From NCBI GenBank assembly GCA_027625215.1, contig JAQBWJ010000001.1:1-48852 (forward strand): a DNA stretch of 48,852 nucleotides, in the 5' to 3' direction. Shown piece after piece: positions 24,070 to 33,068 of the stretch. This stretch comes from Candidatus Poribacteria bacterium (lineage in GTDB: Bacteria > Poribacteria > WGA-4E > GCA-2687025). The notes beneath the pieces were generated by a model, which had not been told where the DNA came from, searched no databases, and worked only from the letters and a program-made list of their open reading frames with translations. The translations under genes were made by a program, and so were the position numbers. The stretch's first letter is position 1. Each line of letters starts with the position of its first letter.

Positions 24070-24327
24070 TTACCGCCGCTCTTCGAGGACCTGCTCGGAA
24101 ACGGGTTTCCCGCCGAGCTTGATCGGTTTGTGACGCCGATGGAAGTCGCGGCACGCGCTCGGATTCGCCGGTTCTTCGAGAAGCCCGGCTTCCATCAATC
24201 CGCGCTGAGTCGGCGTGATCTCGAACGGCGGGTCGAGAAGCCGGTCGAGGACCCGACGGACATGCCGTTTCTCGTCAGAAGTCAGTTCGTCGATGCCACG
24301 CAGCACCTCGTCGAGTTGGGTCGCCAT
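24070..24327 (-). CDS. Paralogous antitoxin-like protein without its own toxin
   Basis: This 85-residue protein is homologous to the antitoxin at 23781-24044, with the same N-terminal helix and the end KPVSEQVLEERR. It is followed by the paralogue, not by a PIN gene. AAAGGA lies before the ATG. It may be a tandem duplicate whose toxin was lost, or a second antitoxin controlling the same operon. Confidence 0.7.
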   Translation of the reverse strand: MATQLDEVLRGIDELTSDEKRHVRRVLDRLLDPPFEITPTQRGLMEAGLLEEPANPSACRDFHRRHKPIKLGGKPVSEQVLEERR

Positions 24328-24545
24328 GTCGTCATCCTTTCGTTCGGCGTTCGATTCGTCGAAAGGATACCACAGGTTTGCGCCTTTCGGAATGCAACGG
24401 AATAGTTCTTTTGTTGCATTATGTCGCCGAACCCGATGAAGCCACGCAGACCGACAACCTCATCAGGCAGGATAAAATTCATCGTAATGTTGCATTCGGA
24501 AGAAGCCGGTTCCGTTTTCGTTGCGGGACCAGGTTACAGAGAGAT

Positions 24546-24968
24546 TCAGGAATGCGCTTGCGGCGACTCCGCAACGACGCCCTCAACGCGCGAAAAGTGA
24601 CGCGTATCGAACGTGTAGGCATGCGAGATCCCATTTCGGATCATCCAGCAAGCGCTGTATGCGTCGATGAAGTCGATGTTCTTCTCCGCGTAGGTCAGCG
24701 CCGCCTGTCCGATGATCTCCGTATCTTCAACCTGTAAACCGGGAGTGTTCAGGACCGCGAGCACCTTCGAGGCGATCTCGGCTTTCGGAAGTTCGTAGTA
24801 GGATTCCAACGTCCAGACGATCTCGGCGATCACCATCGGATGCGTGCGGAGCGTAACCTCACCGTTTGCGGCGCGGGCCAGGAGGTCGGCGACCGCGTCC
24901 GCCTGCTTCGGAACGTCGTTCGTGAGAAACCGAAGAAAGAGGTTCGTGTCCGCGAAGGCGTCAGACAT
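24546..24968 (-). CDS. VapC-like PIN-domain toxin
   Basis: This 140-residue PIN protein (MSDAFADTNLFLRFLTNDVP) has acidic residues in ADTNLF, VIAEIVWTL, NIDFIDAY and YTFDTRHF. The ATG at 24968 overlaps the end of the AbrB antitoxin gene by 8 bases. It is not close in sequence to the PIN protein at 23335. Confidence 0.9.
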   Translation of the reverse strand: MSDAFADTNLFLRFLTNDVPKQADAVADLLARAANGEVTLRTHPMVIAEIVWTLESYYELPKAEIASKVLAVLNTPGLQVEDTEIIGQAALTYAEKNIDFIDAYSACWMIRNGISHAYTFDTRHFSRVEGVVAESPQAHS

Positions 24969-25215
24969 CCGCGTTCCGCCTTGCGACTCGCTGGCGCGTC
25001 TGCCGTCGTACTTCATTGAAGTCCTCAGGTCGGTTGCGTGGGGTCACGCTGCCTCGAAGATCGTTCAGGGTGACTTTCAGCGGGCGGATCAGGACCTCAC
25101 CACCCTGGCGGACGAAGAGTACACGGTCACCGCTCTCCAATCCGAGTAGGCTGCGGATTTCCTTTGGAATCGTGACTTGCCCTTTAGTCGTGAGCTTATG
25201 GCCGATCGCTTCCAT
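24961..25215 (-). CDS. AbrB/MazE-type antitoxin
   Basis: This 84-residue swapped-hairpin AbrB protein (HKLTTKGQVTIPKEIRSLLG followed by GDRVLFV) has a C-terminal tail that presumably wraps the toxin. The ATG at 25215 has GGAGG 6 bases upstream, which rules out the longer upstream frame. It is paired with the PIN toxin at 24546-24968. Confidence 0.9.
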   Translation of the reverse strand: MEAIGHKLTTKGQVTIPKEIRSLLGLESGDRVLFVRQGGEVLIRPLKVTLNDLRGSVTPRNRPEDFNEVRRQTRQRVARRNADV

Positions 25216-25361
25216 GAAAAGCCTCCATTGGGTATTACCAACTTTATGATGTAATACGATAGCCGGAATGTCCAACCTTCTTTCTTTTGTGACATCCATT
25301 AATCCGTTTGCGTTGTTCGGCGACCTCGGCGTTGTGTCGCCTCGCATTTCGGTCACCCGGT

Positions 25362-26447
25362 TCAGCTCGCCTTGGAGGATTCCGCCAGTCGGATCAGTTC
25401 CTGACCGTTGACGCGGAGTTTCTTGCTCAATTCCAGCAGACGACCCCGCGAGATTTCTCCGAGACGGTAGGCTTCAAAGGTAAGATCGAGCACCTGGCGT
25501 TCCAGTTCGCGGTGTCCGCTGGTCATCGCATCATCTTTCGCCGCACCGATCAGATCGAGATAGGCGGAGCCTTCCGCTTCATTCTCGAGCAGAGCGTCTC
25601 GCTCTCGCTGAGAGATGTGGTTCAGGTTTCGAAGTTGGAAGACCGCGGACCGATAGTCGACGCTGAAATGACGCGCCAGGAGTGCCGCATCCTTCGGAAG
25701 AATCGTCTGAGAGCCTGCGACAGGACGACGCTGCCCCTCGACGATCTTTCCCTTTGCACCACTATGAGCGGAGTAGGTCTTTCGACTCGATCCGCCCTTG
25801 TCGATGGCAGCAAGGAGTTCACGGATCCCCTCTGACGGCATCAGGAGTTCGGTAGCGAACGCGTTCGCCCGGAGTTCGCTCGGATTCGACGCGGTCTCGT
25901 CACTCGTCACGACGACGCTTCGGCTCGAGTCCAACAGTGCGTGCGCATATTCGTGCGCGTAGGAAAAGCGCTGCCGCAGCCGGTGGAGCCGGTCATTCAC
26001 CAGGATCGCCGTCCCGACCGATCCATGACGCGCAAACATCCCCGAAACGGACTCCGGGAGCGGCAGACTGGACACCCAGACGCCCTGATCCGCAATCAAG
26101 CGCGCCACATCCGCAACCGGATCGTTCCCAAGATCAAGCCGTTTGCGCTCTTGATCGGCGACCCAGATCCCTTGTCGGATCGACTCCGCCGTCGTACGTG
26201 GGGCGGGAAGATCGTAGAATGGCAGCTTGTTCGTTCGTGGAGAGCCTAACAGCTCGGCAAGGTGCGATCCCTCTTCACAGAGATCGAGGTGACGGATGAG
26301 CTCGTCCCGAACGGATGGATTCCTCGCGAGTTCGGGGGCGATTCGGAAAAGCGTCGAAGGCTGTCGCCGCGACGCTGGAATCTCAGTTCGCGTTGAATCT
26401 GGACTTCGCGGAAACCGTTCGGTCCATCTGAACGTGACACAAGACGG
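25362..26447 (-). pseudogene. ImmA/IrrE-family metallopeptidase gene lacking its 5' end
   Basis: The frame contains the zinc-peptidase signature HEYAHALLD and, C-terminally, 'HFSVDYRSAVFQLRNLNHIS' (substrate-binding helical region). Recognisable family sequence (FYDLPAPRTTAESIRQGIWV, APELARNPSVRDELIRHLDL) extends upstream of the first possible start (GTG 26108) to about 26400. There the frame runs into TGA at 26450-26448 with no ATG, GTG or TTG. The usual XRE helix-turn-helix domain is absent. The gene is therefore probably broken at its 5' end; a shorter protein from 26108 (248 residues) remains possible. Confidence 0.7.
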
Positions 26448-27626
26448 TCAACGCGCGATCGTCTGACGCCACGTCCGCGCTTCGACGGGGCACAAACGAT
26501 CGGCATGTGTTTTGCGCTGGTCAACGAGTCGAGTCTTGTCGGAGTCGCGCGATAGGGAGGGCGCTCATGGACAACGAAGCCGATCCGAAAGCGGTTGAAG
26601 ACGCCAACGCCAGCGCCAACGAGTGGTCAGCGAAGTATCGTGAGTCGCTTCGCCGTCGACTCGGACGGCAAGCCACTGCACCAGACGGTGACTCAGAGAC
26701 GCCCCCCCAGCACGAAAAGGGACAAATCGGCGCCCGCGCCGTCCGATGAACGCGACAAAACGCCGTCGGAACTTGACAAGGACACGTGGCAGGCGCAGTT
26801 CAACAAGGAGTTGCAACGGACGACGGAGCGTCCGTCGGAGACTATCGATCAATCTGTCGAATCTCGTGAATCAAACGATTCGCCGAACCCACCGACACCT
26901 GTTGCACCATCAACTCCATCCAAGCGTCATTGGCTGAATCCGCGTTGGATTCCGGTCGGAATCGCCGTAGTTCTGTTGATCGCTCCGCTACCGTTCATCT
27001 ACCAAGCGCGTTATCGCGAGGATCCGACCGCGTTGACCGAGACGCGAGGCGAGTCGAAACAGGCAATCGCCGCGTCACCCATATCGTCAGTCGCCGAAGC
27101 CGTCCCTCCAACAAGTTCGGTACCCGCATCCGCGCTCGTTCAGACGTACGCTCTGCTCGTGGGCGTCAGCGAGTACGACTATTGCGCAACGCTCCCTAAC
27201 CCGGTTTCTGACGTGCGAGCGCTCGATAAGGACCTGCGCGAAACGTACGGAGTCGAGACCTCGCTCCTGTTAAACCCTGATCGACAGACGTTTTTAAAGG
27301 CTCTCTATGATCTTGCCAAGATGCCGTCCGAACCCAATAGCCAACTACTGGTGTTCTTCGCGGGGCACGGATGGTTCGATGAGACGGTGCGAAAGGGTTA
27401 CATCGCGTTGAAAGATAGCCGGATGCTGGTTGACGATCCATTCGGCGATACGCTCGTCGCTCACGAGGTGATTCGATCCATTCTGGAACGGCTCGACAAT
27501 CCCCATGTCCTGTTGATGTTGGATTCGTGTTTCGGGGGAACGCTTGACCCCGTCATCGCGATGGCTCCCATCAATCGCGGTGAGGAAGCATCGTACCGGG
27601 ATCTGAGCCCCAAAAACCGCACTGGT

Positions 27627-28541
27627 TCAAGGGCTAATTTCGGCTAAGGTTTGGGATGGCGTTCCCTCCATGATGCGCCCAAGGTACCACTCGGGCGGTC
27701 GGTAGTCCAGCGACGAGTGCCGCCGGAGTTGGTTGTAGTAGTTCAGATGCGCGTGGACGATCTCACGCACCTTGTCGAGCGTGGCGGCGTGGTAGACCGC
27801 CTCGCCGATCTCCGTCTTCATCCGTCCCCAGAACGCCTCGATCCAGGGGTTGTCCTTGGCTCCGTGCTGGGCGTAGGAAAGGCGGGCATGGTCTTCCAGC
27901 AGCACCTGGCGCAGCCAGTCGTGACTGGTGTAGACCGAGTCCCTGTCGTGGTGAATGATGACGCCCTCCAGGTCTCGGTGGTAGACTTCCATTCGAGACC
28001 GAAGATGGGTCAGGGCGGACAGGGCGGTCTGGCGATGCCGTTGTGCCGCCACCGTCCAACCTCCTGCCCAACGACTCTTGATATCCAGCAGCACCATCGC
28101 CCACCCCTTCTTTCGACCTTCGGCGTAGACCAGTTCGGTGAAGTCGGTCGAGAAGGCGTTCAGCGCCGACAACATCTTCCCCTTGACCAGATCGGCGTCG
28201 GAGCCGACCTCTCGGATCAGCGTTTGAACCCGTGACGGCATGGCGGCAGGCAGACAACGCGGCAATCCGATCTCGTAGCGGGACAGTACCCGCCGCACCC
28301 GTTTGTGGTTGACCGGCTCGCCCAGGCGTTCGCTCACTTCGGGCGTGATGCGTCGGTAGCCGTACCCCGGATGCGCCTCGATGACGCGGGCGATCTCCCG
28401 CCGCAGCCGGAATTCCTTCGCGCTGGGTTCACGCCGCTGATGCGCGTACCAGACGCTTTTGGACAAGCCCACCGCGTCCAGACACCCGTTCAAGCCGTAC
28501 GTCTCCCGATGCGTTTCCACCAGTTCCACCTTCGCCGTCAC
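27627..28541 (-). CDS. IS3-family transposase OrfB (DDE integrase)
   Basis: This 304-residue product has an HTH_21-like N-terminus (HPGYGYRRITPEV) and an rve integrase core: D in STDFTELVY, D in IIHHDRDSVYTS and E in NPWIEAFWGRMKTE. The second motif reads HHDRDS rather than the common HSDQGS, but the catalytic Asp is kept. It is in the -1 frame relative to OrfA and would be made as an OrfAB fusion by frameshifting; a GTG start at 28541 could also give OrfB alone. Confidence 0.9.
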   Translation of the reverse strand: MTAKVELVETHRETYGLNGCLDAVGLSKSVWYAHQRREPSAKEFRLRREIARVIEAHPGYGYRRITPEVSERLGEPVNHKRVRRVLSRYEIGLPRCLPAAMPSRVQTLIREVGSDADLVKGKMLSALNAFSTDFTELVYAEGRKKGWAMVLLDIKSRWAGGWTVAAQRHRQTALSALTHLRSRMEVYHRDLEGVIIHHDRDSVYTSHDWLRQVLLEDHARLSYAQHGAKDNPWIEAFWGRMKTEIGEAVYHAATLDKVREIVHAHLNYYNQLRRHSSLDYRPPEWYLGRIMEGTPSQTLAEISP

Positions 28542-28543
28542 GG

Positions 28544-28822
28544 TCAGGGCTTTCCCATGAAGTTGCGGAGCAGGGCGATTTCCAGTTCCTTCTGTCCCAG
28601 CATCCGTTCCAGTTGTGCCTGGCGTTTCTCCGCCTTCTTGACCTCCTCCTTGCCGCCGAACACCTCGGCGCCGTGATCAAGGAACTGCTTCTTCCATGCG
28701 GCGAGCGTCACCGGGTGCACGTCATGAGCGCGGGCGACTTCGGAGTCGGCGCGCTTGCCTTCGAGACATTCCACCACAAGTCGGAACTTGAATTGCGGGG
28801 TGTAGGTCTTGCGAGTTGCCAT
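28544..28822 (-). CDS. IS3-family transposase OrfA
   Basis: This 92-residue protein has a helix-turn-helix ('YTPQFKFRLVVECLEGKRAD' onward to AAWKKQFLDHG) and a leucine-zipper-like coiled coil (AQLERMLGQKELEIALLRNF). It binds the IS ends and regulates transposition. Near its 3' end GGGAAAG (28556-28550) forms a G_GGA_AAG heptamer in the OrfA frame, right for -1 frameshifting into OrfB. Confidence 0.9.
   Translation of the reverse strand: MATRKTYTPQFKFRLVVECLEGKRADSEVARAHDVHPVTLAAWKKQFLDHGAEVFGGKEEVKKAEKRQAQLERMLGQKELEIALLRNFMGKP
28550..28556 (-). other. Programmed -1 frameshift heptamer
   Basis: GGGAAAG reads G_GGA_AAG in the OrfA frame, an X_XXY_YYZ heptamer, two codons before the OrfA stop. 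OrfB lies in the -1 frame. Confidence 0.7.
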
Positions 28823-29519
28823 CGGTTTCCCTCCGTTCGTTGCGGAGAGAATACCATCCGACAGCCAAAGCCGACATTAGCGATCCAGCTGGATCGGTTT
28901 TTGGGGCTCACTCCCCCGCCTCGTCTCGTCGCCCGAGTTGATTGAGCGCAAATTGGCGTACAGGACTCGCCGGTTCGTCACATCCGGCGGCAAGCAGTAT
29001 GTACCCGACGGACGCCCGGGGTACCACAGCCCCTTCGCGCATCAGTTGTTGGAAGCGCTGAGATCGAACGGAGGAAGCGATGGCATTCTGTCGTTTGAGG
29101 AACTTCTCGGCTATTTGGAACGAGTCTCTCCGCAGCCGCGCACGGGAGAACTCTCGACGAACGAAGCGGGGAGCAGTTTTCTCTTTGTGTCGCGCCACGC
29201 GGAACTCAAGCCGACGCCCGTCAAAGCCGCGTTCGGCGATCTCACGGTCGAACTGTTTCCCGCAAACGCGGAGGTGTCGCTAAGGAAACTCCGCGTTGTG
29301 GAAGGGTCTGATTCCACCGTCGGTCCTCTCTCCGTACGATCGGGCGTCCACCAGTTCCGGGTAGTGCCCGGCGCATATGCGATGATGGTAACGGCGGCGG
29401 GATATGAGCCGGTGTCTCGAGAAATCGTCGTCCGCGAAGGACCGCAGACAGAAACAGTGCGTCTTGTCAGGCAATAGGTCGGCGCCGGAACTTCAAGTAA
29501 TGCGATTAGGGAGGCGATC

Positions 29520-31352
29520 ATGTGTCCGCTTTTCCGAGTTACTTTGTCGCTGACGTTGATCTGCGCGGCGTTCAATCTGTCCGCAGAAACGTACGCGGTC
29601 ATCGTTGGGATCAACGAGTTCAGACCGGTCGGCGTTCGCCGTCTGCAATACGCCGAAGACGATGCGCGCTTGATGCGGGACGCGTTGATCCAGTACGCAG
29701 GGGTGCGGGAAGAGAATATCCGCCTGATCGTCGGCGAAGAAGCGACTCGCGCATCCATCGGGCAAGCGGTCGCCGGTTGGCTCCGAGTAAGCAGTTCTCC
29801 GGGCGATACGGTGGTGTTCTACTACGCTGGGCATGGGATGCAACTCTTGGACGATAACGGCGACGAGGAGGACGGATTCGACGAGACCATACTCGCCGTC
29901 GATTCCAATTTACTCGACATCACGTTTATTCGTGATGACGATCTCAATCGGTGGTTGGGCCATTCGGCTGCGACCCGAAAGATTGTCATTCTCGATTGCT
30001 GTCATTCCGGGACCGCTTCACGCGCGATGGCAAACGTCACCGTTCGCGCCGCCGATCTTGATCCTTACGATGTATTCATCGCCTCATTGGATGCGAAGGA
30101 TGACGCTGAGCGACAACTAGTCGTCACAAACCGGGATGCGGACGGCACGCTTGTTCGTTTGCCCGTGTTGGTCGATGCGGTCACTGTTCCGCCGTCAAAG
30201 ACCGAAACTCTGGAACTGTCGGCGTGCCGTCCGGACCAGGTGGTCGTTGAAACAAGCGGATTGAAGCACGGAGCAATGACCTATTACGTCGCACAGGGAA
30301 TGCAAGGAGATGCGGATGCCGATCACAGCGGTCATGTGACGTTCGGAGAACTGCGTGATTACGCGAAACGTCATATCCGCGAGCTCGGCTTCGATCAGGA
30401 ACCGCAACTCTACGGCGATGGGATCGACTTGCTGTCGATGGTTCCGGTGGTCGGGGAAACAACGTCTTCGTTCGTACAGACGGTCGCGATGCGGGGTACA
30501 CAGAGCTTGTCTTCGTCGGTGGTCCGCCCCGTCGTGTTGAATCACCCAACAATCGTAAACGAACGTGCCCTGCTTGAAATCCCATCGCTCTTCTATGAGG
30601 TGATCGCGGACGAACAGGTTCCGACGCGATTGGTCGAGGTGTTTCGCGCACAACTCGCCTCAGCCGTCCGATCCGCCCCTGACATCCTTGAGACGCAGGA
30701 CTCGACCCGGTCGGATCGAGTCCTACTGATTTCGAGCCATTCCATCGCCCACGATAAATATAGAGTTGAACTCGCAAACCCCTTCGATGGTCGTATCCTA
30801 TCCGTATGGAATATGCGCGAGAGCGACGACTTCCCGACGGGATTGGTCGATGTTTTGGTGACTGCGCACGTTGTAAAACTCGTCGCCGCGATTCAACCAC
30901 GCACTTCGGCATCGTTCGTGATATTGGAGGGTCCCGACTACGCGCGGGCGGTCGATCCGGTGACGGTTACGGTACGGTCGACCCGTAGAGGTTCTCTGAT
31001 TCTACTCATTACCGCGCCGGACGGAACTCTAACCGCGATCCGCCCATCGTCGGGCGAGGAGGGCGGGGTAGCCGGAGTCCGCCAATCCGTTGTCATTCCG
31101 AAAGGCGTGCTGCGGTTAACCGCGTTGGATCGACGCGGGATGGGGATCGTCAAGGCGATTCTTCTGCCAGAAGCTCAATCGTTCGGTTCGATCGGATTAC
31201 CGGAACCGTCTCAGGGTAACACGGTCGTCTTAGCGGGACGCACCGCAATTCTCGCTCTAAAACAAGTGATTGAACGACTGAATGCGTTGCCGTTCAATGC
31301 ATGGTCGGTCGATGCGTTGCCGATGATGATTATTGATGAGAATGTCCATTGA
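29520..31352 (+). CDS. Secreted caspase-like protease with DUF4384-like C-terminus
   Basis: This 610-residue protein has an N-terminal signal peptide (MCPLFRVTLSLTLICAAFNL, cleavage after LSA likely) and a caspase/peptidase C14 domain to about 315. The catalytic pair is H105 in YYAGHGMQ and C161 in LDCCHSGTA. An acidic calcium-loop-like stretch (GDADADHSGHVTFGEL) precedes 'LGFDQEPQLYGDG', common in bacterial metacaspases. The last 150 residues are beta-rich (GSLILLITAPDGT), resembling DUF4384. GGGAGG lies 5 bases before the ATG. It should act outside the cytoplasm; its substrate is unknown. It sits 42 bases downstream of the broken caspase gene. Confidence 0.88.
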   Translation: MCPLFRVTLSLTLICAAFNLSAETYAVIVGINEFRPVGVRRLQYAEDDARLMRDALIQYAGVREENIRLIVGEEATRASIGQAVAGWLRVSSSPGDTVVFYYAGHGMQLLDDNGDEEDGFDETILAVDSNLLDITFIRDDDLNRWLGHSAATRKIVILDCCHSGTASRAMANVTVRAADLDPYDVFIASLDAKDDAERQLVVTNRDADGTLVRLPVLVDAVTVPPSKTETLELSACRPDQVVVETSGLKHGAMTYYVAQGMQGDADADHSGHVTFGELRDYAKRHIRELGFDQEPQLYGDGIDLLSMVPVVGETTSSFVQTVAMRGTQSLSSSVVRPVVLNHPTIVNERALLEIPSLFYEVIADEQVPTRLVEVFRAQLASAVRSAPDILETQDSTRSDRVLLISSHSIAHDKYRVELANPFDGRILSVWNMRESDDFPTGLVDVLVTAHVVKLVAAIQPRTSASFVILEGPDYARAVDPVTVTVRSTRRGSLILLITAPDGTLTAIRPSSGEEGGVAGVRQSVVIPKGVLRLTALDRRGMGIVKAILLPEAQSFGSIGLPEPSQGNTVVLAGRTAILALKQVIERLNALPFNAWSVDALPMMIIDENVH

Positions 31353-31429
31353 GCAATTGGGATGGTGTTCTCTACAGGAATCGTTGTTGATATGCTTCCC
31401 GTCATCTTCCATCAACAGGAGTCAGGAAG

Positions 31430-31558
31430 ATGGCGCGTGCGCGTGTGTATCGTCATGATGTGCGGTGTGTGGAGTGCGGATCGAATTGGGTGAAGAAGTT
31501 CGGCAAAACACGCGGCGGAGGTAGCACCCCATTAAACCGTGAAACGGGTTGGAGGTAG
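31430..31558 (+). pseudogene. Fragment of an IS1-like transposase N-terminus
   Basis: This 42-codon frame starting MARARVYRHDVRCVECGSNW resembles the zinc-finger start of IS1-type InsA proteins (CxxC plus basic residues), then runs into unrelated sequence. Only two of the four expected cysteines are present. The interval 31353-31614 holds nothing else recognisable. Confidence 0.45.
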
Positions 31559-31733
31559 CCGAAAGTCGTGAAATCGTGTGGGTTCGTTGGACGTACCAGA
31601 TGTGAAACGACATCTGAGGCTCCCCCAAAAACTGGGCACACCCTTAAGGTGGAATGGTCGGATCAGATGAAGGACAATCGTCCTACGGCGAGGCGATTGT
31701 CGAGACCGACCTCTCCACGTGGAGGATGCCCGG

Positions 31734-32041
31734 ATGAGGACACGAAAGCGCCACGACGCGCGCTTCAAGGCGCCGAGCTTCGCTCCGTCGCTCCGCGACC
31801 CTTGGAAGCGCTGACGAACCGACGAACGCTCGCCGAGATCGCCAGCGAGTATGCCGTTCACCCTAATCAGGTCAGTACATGGAAGAAGCAGGCGTTGGAA
31901 GGACTCCCCAGCCTGTTCGCCCACAAACCGGATCGGGAACGGCGTGAGGCGGAGGAACTTCAAGCGGAGCTCTACCGCCAGATCGGTCAGCTGAAAGTCG
32001 AGCTGGACTGGTTGGAAAAAAAAGTGGGACGCGTCGGTTGA
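31734..32041 (+). pseudogene. OrfA remnant of the degraded IS3 element
   Basis: The start MRTRKRHDARFKA is normal, but after about 13 codons a foreign stretch of about 30 bases (31770-31801 area, repeated TCGCTCCG) shifts the frame to a stop. The expected continuation, LEALTNRRTLAEIASEYAVH and HPNQVSTWKKQALEGL, is present in another frame up to 32041. The protein is thus interrupted near its helix-turn-helix. Confidence 0.75.
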
Positions 32042-32084
32042 GGAGAGACGATGTCTGATCGAGGGAGGACCCGCGCAGATTTCG

Positions 32085-32895
32085 GTGTCGCGGCAGTGCG
32101 AGTTGATCGGTCTGAATCGTTCGATCTTCTACTACGAACCGGTCGGGGTCTCGGAGTTGAATCTGAGGCTGATGCGGCTGATCGACGAACACTACACGCG
32201 GATGCCGTTCCTGGGCGTTCCCAAAATGACCGCGTGTCTGGTGAGGGCGGTCGGCTTTCCGATCAATCCCAAGCGGGTCGAACGCCTGATGCGCCTGATG
32301 GGATTGCAGGCGATTCGTCCCAAGCGGAAGCGTACCTCACAGGGCGGCGGCAAGGTGTATCCGTATCTGCTGCGGCAGATGCGCATCGAGCGGCCCGATC
32401 AGGTCTGGTGCACCGACATCACGTACATCCCGCTGGATCGGGGCTTCCTGTATCTGGTGGCGATCATGGACTGGTTCAGCCGGTTTGTGCTGGCGTGGGA
32501 GTTGAGCAATTCGCTGGATCGGTTCTTCTGCGTGAACACGCTGGATCGCGCCCTGCGGACCGCGACGCCGGAGGTCTTCCACAGCGATCAGGGAAGCCAG
32601 TTCACCAGCAAGGAGTTCACCGGACGCTTGGAAGCGGCGCAGATTCGGATCAGCATGGACGGTCGCGCCCGGTTCTGGGAACGAAGACCCAACGGGGTTG
32701 TTGGGTCTGAGAGGATTCATCGAGCGGCTGTGGCGAAGCGTCAAATACGAGGAGGTGTACACGAAAGACTACGCGGACGGATGGGAAGCCCAACAAGGAC
32801 TGGACGCCTACTTCCGGCTCTACAACACCGAGCGACCCCATCAGGCGTTGGACTACCGGACGCCCGAAGAGGTCTATCAGAAATCGGACCGATGA
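32085..32895 (+). pseudogene. OrfB remnant of the degraded IS3 element
   Basis: The DDE core is recognisable: D in WCTDITYIPL and D in FHSDQGSQFTS. After SMDGR, where the catalytic E region (normally LDNvFvERLW) should begin, about 46 unrelated bases containing a perfect hairpin replace the DN codons and shift the frame. The remainder, ERLWRSVKYEEVYTKDYADG and the terminal LDYRTPEEVYQKSDR, is in another frame. The transposase is therefore inactive. Confidence 0.85.
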
Positions 32896-33068
32896 AAACC
32901 GGTTGCCATTCCACCTTAAGTTCGCCGATTTCGTGCCCAAAGAATGGGGGTAGCCTCATCATCGAGAAAGGATATCGTACAATCAACATCGTCGCGCCGA
33001 GACTTGGCCGCCGTTGCCGCTTGAGCTTCGATGAATCGGTCACTTCCGGCTTGTCTGGGTCGCCAGTC

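Larger units (their letters stand above)
27605..28910 (-). mobile_element. IS3-family insertion sequence, apparently intact
   Basis: This 1306-bp element has 16-bp perfect terminal inverted repeats: TGAGCCCCAAAAACCG at 27605-27620 and its complement at 28895-28910. It encodes OrfA and OrfB on the minus strand with a classical -1 slippery site. No 3-5 bp target duplication is evident (GATC on the left, CTCC on the right). It sits in the caspase gene. Confidence 0.9.
26567..29477 (+). pseudogene. Membrane-anchored caspase-like protease gene, frameshifted and split by an IS3 element
   Basis: The start is ATG 26567 after AGGGAGGG. About 47 codons lead to a C7 run (26702-26708), where one base too many shifts the frame. 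The following frame encodes a linker, a membrane segment (WIPVGIAVVLLIAPLPFIY) and a caspase (peptidase C14) domain with catalytic His in FFAGHGWFD and Cys in DSCFGGTLD. At 27604 the gene is cut by an IS3 insertion. The rest resumes at 28911 (LPRLVSSPELIERKLAYRTR) and continues to 29477 with a PEGA-like beta-rich tail (VPGAYAMMVTAAGYEPVSRE). Removing the IS restores the frame. The paralogue at 33069 is intact. Confidence 0.85.
31615..32958 (+). mobile_element. Degraded IS3-family element
   Basis: Related ends are seen at 31615 (TGAGGC followed by TCCCCCAAAAACTGGGCAC) and 32958 (minus strand: TGAGGCTACCCCCATTC and TTTGGGCAC). A subterminal TTAAGGTGGAATGG occurs at 31644-31657 and inverted near 32908-32921. 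Both transposase frames inside are broken. No clear target duplication is seen. It lies between the secreted caspase and the caspase-lipoprotein operon. Confidence 0.75.
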
